Below are positions 1 through 5,844 of a DNA stretch of 5,844 nucleotides, piece by piece. The stretch is taken from positions 1-5,844 of the forward strand of contig QKJO01000077.1 of the NCBI GenBank assembly GCA_003249275.1, in the 5' to 3' direction. The first letter of the stretch is position 1, and the number at the start of each line of letters is the position of its first letter. A program made the position numbers and the translations under genes. Under the pieces are notes generated by a model. The model saw only the letters and a list, made by a program, of their open reading frames with translations, was not told where the DNA came from and searched no databases. This DNA is from Spirochaetaceae bacterium (GTDB taxonomy: Bacteria > Spirochaetota > Spirochaetia > Spirochaetales_E > Spirochaetaceae_B).

Positions 1-503
1 ACAATATGCTCAGCGGTGCGGTCAATGCCTTTACCGGTGAAACGGGGATGGGTAAAAATATCCTGACCGGAGAGGAATCGAAAAGTTTTTCCGAGAATGC
101 AAGGGCATACAAAAAAGCAGGACTTCAGTTTGTCATCGCGGGTGATGAAAACTACGGAGAGGGAAGCAGCCGTGAGCATGCGGCCATGAGTCCCCGCCTA
201 CTGGGCTGTGCCGCCGTCCTGGTCAAGAGTTTTGCCCGTATCCATGAAACCAATCTCAAGAAGCAGGGTATTCTGGCCCTCAGTTTCAAAAACCCGGCCG
301 ATTACGACAGGATTCAGGAGGATGACAGGCTGTCCCTGACCGGGCTGACCTCACTGGCTCCCGGATCGGAAGTAAGGGTTGTCCTGAAGCACAAAGACGG
401 CAGCTCCGAGAGCTTAACGGCTGTGCATACCCTCAATGATGAGCAGATCCGCTGGTTCAAGTCCGGTTCGGCCCTGAACCTGCTCAGAGAAATGAATCAA
501 TAA
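1..503 (+). CDS. acn: Aconitate hydratase, mitochondrial (ACO2-like) type, C-terminal part (5' end outside window)
   Basis: Aconitase interconverts citrate and isocitrate through cis-aconitate in the TCA cycle, in the cytoplasm, using a [4Fe-4S] cluster. Only the C-terminal swivel domain (domain 4) is visible. The frame is open to the left edge, and the ATG at base 6 is an internal Met, not a start. Counting from that Met, residues 46-60 read [15 protein letters not shown]. By alignment from memory to mitochondrial aconitase, S54, S55 and R56 match active-site Ser642, Ser643 and Arg644. The [10 protein letters not shown] block (79-88) and the terminal GSALNLL segment are also typical of that type and end where the family ends, so the C-terminus is intact. 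The stop TAA is at 501-503. The cluster cysteines, and the residue matching Arg580, lie upstream of the window. This differs from the E. coli AcnA and AcnB types. Neighbouring genes converge on it and do not look functionally linked. Family assignment is very secure; the subtype is strongly supported by sequence resemblance. Confidence 0.96.
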   Translation, partial: NMLSGAVNAFTGETGMGKNILTGEESKSFSENARAYKKAGLQFVIAGDENYGEGSSREHAAMSPRLLGCAAVLVKSFARIHETNLKKQGILALSFKNPADYDRIQEDDRLSLTGLTSLAPGSEVRVVLKHKDGSSESLTAVHTLNDEQIRWFKSGSALNLLREMNQ

Positions 504-530
504 CTGAAGATTTGATTTTTTAGTGATCTG

Positions 531-559
531 AAACTCCCGGTGTCGGCCGGGAGTTTTTT
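531..559 (+). terminator. Rho-independent terminator shared by convergent genes
   Basis: A perfect 10-bp inverted repeat (aaactcccgg at 531-540, ccgggagttt at 547-556) encloses a 6-nt loop, and six T's run through 554-559. It lies 27 nt after the aconitase stop, so it should end that transcript. Read on the other strand, it begins directly after the stop codon of the potassium-channel gene. There the hairpin is the same but only three U's follow it, so it probably also ends the leftward transcript, less strongly. The 27 nt before it (504-530) are AT-rich, with nothing else recognisable. Confidence 0.9.
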
Positions 560-1577
560 ATCCCTTGTCCCGGGCGAATTTGAAGAGTGCCTGAAGCTGG
601 TCGTTGTTTCCCATGGCCATCAGCATATCTCCCTCCATCAGTTCGATGGACCCGATGGTGCTTCTGTTGGTGTGGCTGTTCCGGAGCTCTCCCTCGGCAT
701 TGAGAATACCGATGATGACGGCTCCCGTATGCTGGCCGATATTGCTCTCCCGCAGGGTCTTGCCGATCAATCCCGAGCCCCCGGTCAGAGGACAGGACTC
801 GATATGAACTTCCCCGTTTTCACCCGAGGATATGGTCTCCAGAAATCTCATGACTTCCGGCTTGATGCTGACCGTGGCCAGCTGCTTGCCGGCGATGGCT
901 TTCGGGGTGATGACCGCATTGGCTCCCGCTTTCTTAAGTTTTTCAACAGACCGTTTGCTGGAGGCTCTTGTGACAATGTGCAGATCGTGGTTCATCTGAC
1001 GGGCCGTCATGACGGTGAACAGATTCTGGGGGTCTTCGGGCAGGCAGCTGATCAGCCCTCTGGCTTTCATGATCCGGGCCTGTTCCAGGGTCTCCTCTTC
1101 CGAAGCATCACCCTCCATCAGCATATAGGAGGAGTAGCGTGCCTTGTCCGAATCGGCGATGGTCAGATCCAGCACGATGAAGGGTATTTTATGCCGCTGC
1201 AGCTCTTCGGCGGTTTCCTTGCCCACCTCGCCGAATCCGCAGATGATATAGTGATTTTTAATCTGCTGGAGAAAATGTTTCATACGACGCTCCCTCATTG
1301 TATGGAGTAACTGGCCCTCGAAAAGAAAGGAAATGACCGTTGTGATAATAAATCCGATGATCAGCAGACTGACGAGGATGAGACCGATTGTAAAGAGCCT
1401 GCCCGGTCCGCTCAAGGGATGAACTTCGGCGAAACCCACCGTAGAGATGGTCACGAAGGTCATATAGAGGCTGTCGCCCAGGCTCCAACCCTCGATGATC
1501 ATGTAGCCTGCAATGCCTGTCAGGATCAGAATGAGGATGAGTCCGATGGCCAGCAGAAATCGATTGACCGGTGTCAC
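558..1577 (-). CDS. Two-transmembrane potassium channel with RCK (TrkA-N/TrkA-C) regulatory domain
   Basis: This is a predicted inner-membrane K+ channel of the MthK-like layout. A hydrophobic helix lies at about residues 7-28, a pore helix and filter at about 33-50 (ISTVGFAEVHPLS from 44), and a second membrane helix at about 61-86. A charged linker follows. An RCK_N/TrkA-N Rossmann domain starts near 108 with the dinucleotide motif GFGEVG (114-119) and an acidic residue after the second strand (D137). A TrkA-C domain covers about 255-335. The filter reads TVGFA; family members usually have glycine at the last place (TVGYG or TVGFG), so conduction or selectivity may differ. Codon 50 is clearly GCC. 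The start is GTG at 1577-1575, overlapping the hrpA stop as GTGA, with AGG seven nt upstream (1587-1585), which implies translational coupling to hrpA. The stop TAA (560-558) runs into the terminator. Gating ligand is unknown. It could instead act as a TrkA-like regulator if the pore is inactive. Confidence 0.93.
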   Translation of the reverse strand: MTPVNRFLLAIGLILILILTGIAGYMIIEGWSLGDSLYMTFVTISTVGFAEVHPLSGPGRLFTIGLILVSLLIIGFIITTVISFLFEGQLLHTMRERRMKHFLQQIKNHYIICGFGEVGKETAEELQRHKIPFIVLDLTIADSDKARYSSYMLMEGDASEEETLEQARIMKARGLISCLPEDPQNLFTVMTARQMNHDLHIVTRASSKRSVEKLKKAGANAVITPKAIAGKQLATVSIKPEVMRFLETISSGENGEVHIESCPLTGGSGLIGKTLRESNIGQHTGAVIIGILNAEGELRNSHTNRSTIGSIELMEGDMLMAMGNNDQLQALFKFARDKG

Positions 1578-4500
1578 AGCATGACCTGCAGGTCTTCAAC
1601 CCGCTTTTCAACCCTTTGATCTGAGACCTTCTCTTTCGTTTTCATCTCCTGGGCAAAGAGAAAAATCTTGTATTCCTGAAAGTACCACCACAGATCCTCC
1701 ACTGCCCTGCGCCGAGCAGGGGAGATCCAGTCGGGAAGATTGTTCACAATCTTCCGGTATCTGTTCCAGTAACGCATATACCGCGACTCCCTCTCCTGAT
1801 CTTTCAGCGGGTCCAGTATTCCCTTCTCAGACCTCAGCCTTATAAGTTTCATATGTCTGAAAAGTTCATCCAGTCGTTCAGTGGCATATCTGTCGATGAA
1901 GTCCCGGGGGATCAGTTCCTCCAGCTCCTGTCTTCTGGCATCGATGAAATCACGCCCGCGGCTTCTGCTTTCTGCCTGAGAGAGAAAGAGTCTGGTGCTT
2001 TTGAATTCATCCATAATCATCATACAGCTTCTGTACATCTGCTCCGCCTGAGGGAACAGCAGCGGTGCCGTTCTCTTCCTGAGGGATTCAAAATCCTCGC
2101 TCTTCCGGATATCGGGAGAAGCCTGATCCAGAAAAATTCTGGTCCAGATCCGTTTTTCAATCTCCTTCAGGCCGCCGAAATAGGCCGCTCCGCCGGCAAA
2201 GGAAAACTGGCCGGCAAGCTCCTGTTTGAAACTTCTCACTTCTCTGGCAAAGGAGAGCCTCAGCAGAAGGGCGACCCCTTTATGATGAATATCGGCCGCC
2301 TCGTCCTTATTCTCCAGCAGGACCACAGCTCCCGTTTCGTCGCCGCAGTCTTTGAGGGCCGGGAAGAGTCTGTAGACAATCCCCTTCTTTCCGGTTTTCG
2401 TGATCTCCTCGGGAAGAGTTCCGAAACTCCAGGATCTGATGTCTGTCTGTTCCCACTCCTGCCGGCTCCTTTTGAGCACAGCCGCATCAACAGAGGGATC
2501 ACGTCTTTTAAAAAGAACCTCCGTATCCCTGGCCGATTCGATGATCCTGCCCGATTCGTCGGTAACGGCAATCCTGATTTTGAGATGATCAGGCAGGGCC
2601 TCTTCATCCCAGTCGTCCAGAGGAACATTGATACCCCATGACTTGTACAGAAATTCACTGAGCGACCTTGTCAGGCGCTGATCGCTTTGAACTTCCATTT
2701 TCTCCAGGATCTCGTCGACCGTGGCATTGATGGGGGTCAGCTGTTTTCTTGTTTTCTTGGGCAGTCCCTTCAGAAGGGCGGTGATCCTCTCTCTGTGAAG
2801 CCCCGGTATGGCCCAGTCCAGCTGGGAAGGAGCAATCTGTGTCGCCTCCATCGCCGGGACCTGAAGGGTCACACCGTCTGCGTCTTTCCCCGGTTCGAAG
2901 TTGTACTCAACCGAGACTTCCACATTGCCTATGTTCAGGGTATCCGGAAACTGGGACAGGACATCCGGATCGGCCTGCCCCCTGAGCAGATCCTCTTCGC
3001 TGATGAGGAGGTAGTCTTCACCCTTCTCTCTCTGAAGCTTTTCCAAAAGCCCCAGATCGTAGACGCAGCCGCCCATGCGCTCCTTATAGATGAGAAAGAG
3101 CTCTTCGTCGGTGACCAGGAGATTCCGGCGTCTGATCTTGTTCTCCATGTTGACGATGGAATCTATGAGGGCTCTGTTTTTATCAAGAAAAGGATAACTG
3201 CTCCTGTCCCTAACAGCACCTTCCAGAAAAGCCCCCCGGATCATCAGATCTGTGGCCTCTCCCGGATTGACCGGACCATAGGGAACCGTATCCTCGGAAA
3301 TGATGAACCCGAAGAGCCTCTTCTGCCGGACCGCTGTCACGGCGCCTTTGTCCTGGGACCAGACGGGCGTATGATAGCTGTCGGTCATAAGATGAGCACC
3401 AAGATCGGTCAGCCAGGCGGCCTCGATATTGGCGACGATTCTTCCGAAGAGTTTCGATGTCTTGACGATCTCGCCGCAGACAATCCACTCCCCCGCCCTC
3501 TGGCCTCCGAAGAGTCCCGACCCGGGAAAGATCATCAGCTCCCGGTTCCGGGTGGCCCTGTAAAAATTTTTCTCCTTTTTCAGGGCAATGTGGGAGAGAA
3601 AACCCGACAGAATGGATTTATGTATGGCCGGAAAATAGTTCTCCTCGTTTCCTTCGTAGGGTTTAACCTTGTAGCCTTTCTCCTCCAGAAGGATTTTCAG
3701 CTGCCTGTAGATATCCTGCCACTCCCTCATCCTGCGGAAGGAAATGTAATTTTCCTTGCAGAATTTCCGGAGAGAGCTTGTTTTGGAAGTATCGAAATTC
3801 TTCTCGAAATCCTGCCAGATGTTCAGCCTTGTCAGAAAGTCGGACTGATCATGACGGAAACGGGCATGGGCCTGATCGGCGGAGCCTGCCTTGTCCTGGG
3901 GACGTTCCCGGGGATCGTGCACATTCAGAGAAGAGGCGATGATCAGAACCTCGTCCAGACAACGTTCGCTGGAAGCCTCCAGAATCATCCTGGCCAGACG
4001 GGGGTCTACGGGTAGGGAGGCCATTGTCCGACCCAGAGCGGTCATGCCGTAGGATCTGTTTTTACCCTTTCCCTGATGTTCCACAGCCGCCAGCTCCATC
4101 AGAGTCTTGTAGCCGTCGCTGATACCGGCTGCAGAGGGCGGGTCGATGAAGGGGAACAGTCCCGGGTCCCCCAGTTTCAGGGATAGCATCCTGAGGATGA
4201 CCTCCGCCAGGTTGGTTCTCAGAATTTCCGGAGGAGTGAACTCCTGCCGGCTCTCATAATCCTCCTCTGTGTAGAGACGGATACAGATTCCGTTCTCCAC
4301 TCGCCCGCAGCGCCCCTTCCTCTGGTCCGCGCTGCTTCGGGAGACGGGCAGAATGGGCAGAGCAAAGGTGCCCGTGCCGGGATAGTACTGGGCCAGCCTG
4401 GCCAGTCCCGAATCGATGACATATTTGATCCCGGGAATTGTAAGGGAGGTTTCGGCGACGTTGGTGGAAACGATGATCTTGCGGCTGGGGGATGAATCAA

Positions 4501-5548
4501 ACACCTTTTTCTGGTCCGATGAGGAGAGACGGGCGTACAGGGGGAGGATCAGGGCGCTTTTGTGCTGTCCCTGGAGAATCTCACAGCATTCCCGGATATC
4601 CTGTTCCGTGGGCATGAAGATCAGGATATCCCCCCGGGAATCCTTTGAAATGAGCTTGCCCGCCGCTGCCGAAGCCCGTTCGGCCAGAGATCCTTCCTCG
4701 CTCAGATCGGCATCGTCATATCTGACCTCCACCGGGAAGGTCCGTCCGGACACTTCAATGACCGGCGCCTCGTCAAAGGCCAGTGAAAACTTTTTCGTAT
4801 CGATGGTGGCCGATGTGATTATAAGCTTGAGATCGGGCCTTTTTTTGATCAGCTGACGGAGATATCCCAGAATAAAATCGATGTTGAGGCTCCGTTCGTG
4901 GGCCTCATCGATGATCAGTGTGTCATACTCATTGAGATAGAAGTCCTTCTGCGTTTCGGCCAGCAGAATACCGTCGGTCATGATCTTGATCGTTCCCGAC
5001 GGGCTGTCCTTGTCCTGAAACCGGATTTTGTAGCCGACCGAACGGCCGGGCTGCTCTCCCATCTCCTGGGCGATCCTCTCGGCAACGGATATGGCCGCGA
5101 TCCTCCGGGGCTGGGTACAGCCTATCTTACCCTCGATGCCCCGACCGGCTGCCATACAGAACTTGGGAATCTGGGTGGTCTTGCCGCTTCCCGTCTCACC
5201 GGCCAGAACCACGACCTGGTTGTCCCGGATTGTCTGTATAATTTCATCCTTCCTGAGGGTGATGGGCAGTGACTCATTCCAGTTGTACCGGGGCTTCCGG
5301 AGGAGACGTCTCTGTTTCTCCTCAAGAGAGCTCTGAATTTTATCTTTAACCTTCAGAAGTTCCGGTGAGTCATCATTCAGCCCGCTCACCCGGTTCAGGC
5401 TGTGCAGATCCCGGCGCAGCCGGTGGAAGTCGCAGCGGCGGACCTGATTCAGCTCCTTCTCCAGAGGTTTTAAAACCGGATTCAGGGGATGGAAGGGGCT
5501 TCTGTTTTTTCCCGTCTTTCGGGTCTGATTCTTTTGATTTTCGGGCAT
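1574..5548 (-). CDS. hrpA: ATP-dependent RNA helicase HrpA (DEAH box, full length with DUF3418)
   Basis: HrpA is a cytoplasmic DEAH/RHA helicase that unwinds RNA using NTP hydrolysis; in E. coli it has been linked to mRNA processing and to clearing stalled or collided ribosomes. At 1324 residues it matches the usual length of about 1300. After a basic N-terminal region (1-95), motif I GETGSGKT is at 117-124, Ia TQPRR at 145-149, DEAH at 214-217, SAT at 246-248, motif V STNVAETSLTIPG at 361-373 and motif VI QRKGRCGR at 409-416, the HrpA-type version. A helicase-associated HA2 region (about 450-560) and an OB-fold-like part (about 640-770) follow. The rest resembles the long C-terminal DUF3418 region, including the IAPSQLDWAIPGLHRERI block near 906-923 and the family-typical end around 1286-1310 (WWYFQEYKIFLFAQ). 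All helicase motifs appear intact. The ATG at 5548 is preceded by GGAAAA with a short spacer. The gene begins 11 nt after the LuxR-type gene and overlaps the channel gene by 4 nt, suggesting one operon. Confidence 0.97.
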   Translation of the reverse strand: MPENQKNQTRKTGKNRSPFHPLNPVLKPLEKELNQVRRCDFHRLRRDLHSLNRVSGLNDDSPELLKVKDKIQSSLEEKQRRLLRKPRYNWNESLPITLRKDEIIQTIRDNQVVVLAGETGSGKTTQIPKFCMAAGRGIEGKIGCTQPRRIAAISVAERIAQEMGEQPGRSVGYKIRFQDKDSPSGTIKIMTDGILLAETQKDFYLNEYDTLIIDEAHERSLNIDFILGYLRQLIKKRPDLKLIITSATIDTKKFSLAFDEAPVIEVSGRTFPVEVRYDDADLSEEGSLAERASAAAGKLISKDSRGDILIFMPTEQDIRECCEILQGQHKSALILPLYARLSSSDQKKVFDSSPSRKIIVSTNVAETSLTIPGIKYVIDSGLARLAQYYPGTGTFALPILPVSRSSADQRKGRCGRVENGICIRLYTEEDYESRQEFTPPEILRTNLAEVILRMLSLKLGDPGLFPFIDPPSAAGISDGYKTLMELAAVEHQGKGKNRSYGMTALGRTMASLPVDPRLARMILEASSERCLDEVLIIASSLNVHDPRERPQDKAGSADQAHARFRHDQSDFLTRLNIWQDFEKNFDTSKTSSLRKFCKENYISFRRMREWQDIYRQLKILLEEKGYKVKPYEGNEENYFPAIHKSILSGFLSHIALKKEKNFYRATRNRELMIFPGSGLFGGQRAGEWIVCGEIVKTSKLFGRIVANIEAAWLTDLGAHLMTDSYHTPVWSQDKGAVTAVRQKRLFGFIISEDTVPYGPVNPGEATDLMIRGAFLEGAVRDRSSYPFLDKNRALIDSIVNMENKIRRRNLLVTDEELFLIYKERMGGCVYDLGLLEKLQREKGEDYLLISEEDLLRGQADPDVLSQFPDTLNIGNVEVSVEYNFEPGKDADGVTLQVPAMEATQIAPSQLDWAIPGLHRERITALLKGLPKKTRKQLTPINATVDEILEKMEVQSDQRLTRSLSEFLYKSWGINVPLDDWDEEALPDHLKIRIAVTDESGRIIESARDTEVLFKRRDPSVDAAVLKRSRQEWEQTDIRSWSFGTLPEEITKTGKKGIVYRLFPALKDCGDETGAVVLLENKDEAADIHHKGVALLLRLSFAREVRSFKQELAGQFSFAGGAAYFGGLKEIEKRIWTRIFLDQASPDIRKSEDFESLRKRTAPLLFPQAEQMYRSCMMIMDEFKSTRLFLSQAESRSRGRDFIDARRQELEELIPRDFIDRYATERLDELFRHMKLIRLRSEKGILDPLKDQERESRYMRYWNRYRKIVNNLPDWISPARRRAVEDLWWYFQEYKIFLFAQEMKTKEKVSDQRVEKRVEDLQVML
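1578..1594 (-). promoter_or_regulatory. Ribosome binding site and coupling signal for the channel gene
   Basis: Inside the last codons of hrpA, AGG at 1587-1585 sits seven nt before the GTG start of the channel gene. It is only a partial Shine-Dalgarno match. It lies within a perfect 12-bp palindrome, gacctgcaggtc (1583-1594), which could fold as a 4-bp stem with a TGCA loop. Ribosomes finishing hrpA would open this region, so coupled re-initiation through the GTGA overlap is the simplest reading. The sites are visible in the sequence; the coupling is inferred. Confidence 0.5.
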
Positions 5549-5559
5549 AATTTTCCATA
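5549..5559 (-). promoter_or_regulatory. Ribosome binding site of hrpA in an 11-nt gap
   Basis: The whole space between the regulator stop (TAA, 5562-5560) and the hrpA ATG (5548-5546) is 11 nt and contains GGAAAA at 5556-5551. GG lies six nt before the start, which is adequate spacing for a modest Shine-Dalgarno element and supports the chosen hrpA start. There is no room for a promoter in the gap, so hrpA is either co-transcribed with the regulator or uses a promoter inside the regulator's coding region. Confidence 0.6.
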
Positions 5560-5844
5560 TTAGTCGGAATGACTTCCCCGGGCAAGGGCGTAATTCCTGA
5601 GTTTACGTATCAGGTCCTCCCTGCCCTCTGAAGAAGTTTTTCTGTAGATGCTCCGTATATGAGTCTTGACCGTATCCAGGGAGATGAAAAGATCCGAACT
5701 GATCATTCTGTAGGTCTTTCCGCCGATCAGGATTCCAAGAACTTCAGATTCCCGGTCGCTCAATCCTTTGTCCCTGCAGAAGTCCTCCATGGATTCGAAT
5801 ATGGAGTAATTTTCACTCGTGACCGCATCAAAGTAATTCTGCTG
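5560..5844 (-). CDS. LuxR-type (GerE) helix-turn-helix regulator, C-terminal part (5' end outside window)
   Basis: This is a transcription regulator whose DNA-binding output domain is visible and whose sensor part lies beyond the right edge. The reading frame is open to base 5844, giving 94 visible residues, so the ATG at 5790 is probably internal rather than the start. From visible residue 28 the LuxR/GerE pattern runs LSDRESEVLGILIGGKTY, then FISLDTVKTHIRSIYRKT, covering the four-helix HTH. E32, L36 and G42 line up with the conserved Glu, Leu and Gly of the family (E178, L182, G188 in LuxR-type proteins). The usual SNKEIA segment before the recognition helix is TYRMIS here. The protein ends shortly after the domain (stop TAA 5562-5560), as expected for a C-terminal output module. 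In spirochaetes such domains often follow multi-helix membrane regions, but whether this is a membrane sensor, a response regulator or a soluble protein cannot be seen. It lies 11 nt upstream of hrpA and may be in the same operon. Confidence 0.9.
   Translation of the reverse strand, partial: QQNYFDAVTSENYSIFESMEDFCRDKGLSDRESEVLGILIGGKTYRMISSDLFISLDTVKTHIRSIYRKTSSEGREDLIRKLRNYALARGSHSD

Noticed and set aside
540..1310. Long open frame on the + strand opposite the channel gene
   Set aside because: It is antisense to a well-recognised channel protein, starts inside the terminator hairpin, resembles no family I know, and has the uneven composition of a shadow frame.
1853..2641. 262-residue open frame on the + strand opposite the hrpA C-terminal region
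   Set aside because: The minus-strand frame continues as a family-typical HrpA C-terminus, and the antisense translation has no recognisable domain.
2687..4015. 442-residue open frame on the + strand inside hrpA
   Set aside because: It lies wholly opposite conserved helicase sequence. Its length is explained by the codon choice of hrpA, and its translation shows no recognisable domain.
5373..5585. Short minus-strand frame spanning the regulator-hrpA junction, with an ATG close to the hrpA start
   Set aside because: It overlaps both genes in another frame, is rich in Pro, Gly and Ser like an out-of-frame reading, and HrpA matches its family in the neighbouring frame.
5560..5790. Free-standing 76-residue HTH protein starting at the ATG at 5790
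   Set aside because: The frame stays open for 18 more codons to the window edge, and LuxR-type domains usually sit at the C-terminus of a larger protein. A 5'-truncated gene is more likely, although a small stand-alone protein is not strictly excluded.
1..5844. CRISPR arrays, insertion sequences, tRNA or rRNA genes, phage or defence genes
   Set aside because: No direct-repeat array, terminal inverted repeats, transposase, tRNA-like fold or rRNA sequence was seen by eye. Coding genes fill nearly all of the window, and the only noncoding stretches are 54 nt and 11 nt long.

Overview
The window holds four protein genes and almost no free intergenic space. The most likely source is a free-living or host-associated spirochaete (Spirochaetota). 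I infer this from three things together: a mitochondrial-type aconitase, a full-length HrpA helicase, and a LuxR-type output domain of the kind (FISLDTVKTH...IYRK) common in spirochaete regulators. GC content is moderate, around half. No single marker such as rRNA is present, so the assignment is tentative; a deltaproteobacterial or other Gram-negative source is not excluded.

Layout. Bases 1-503 (+) are the 3' end of an aconitate hydratase gene, cut by the left edge. At 531-559 a perfect 10-bp hairpin followed by a T run forms an intrinsic terminator. It sits between this gene and a leftward gene set that converges on it. The minus strand then carries, in order of transcription from the right edge: the 3' end of a LuxR-type regulator (5844 to 5560, cut by the right edge), an 11-nt gap, a complete 1324-residue DEAH-box RNA helicase HrpA (5548 to 1574), and a 339-residue two-helix potassium-channel protein with a cytoplasmic RCK/TrkA module (1577 to 558). 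The last two genes overlap by 4 nt (GTGA). The three minus-strand genes are packed tightly enough to be one transcription unit ending at the shared hairpin.

How they fit together. The aconitase belongs to central carbon metabolism and is separate from the leftward set. In the leftward set, a DNA-binding regulator, an RNA helicase known in other bacteria for RNA and ribosome-related work, and a ligand-gated-type K+ channel are apparently co-transcribed. No known pathway joins them, so a shared stress or osmotic role would be speculation. The most unusual feature I can read directly is the channel selectivity filter, TVGFA instead of the usual TVGYG/TVGFG. I found no mobile element, CRISPR array, RNA gene or clearly new system; this looks like an ordinary chromosomal housekeeping region.
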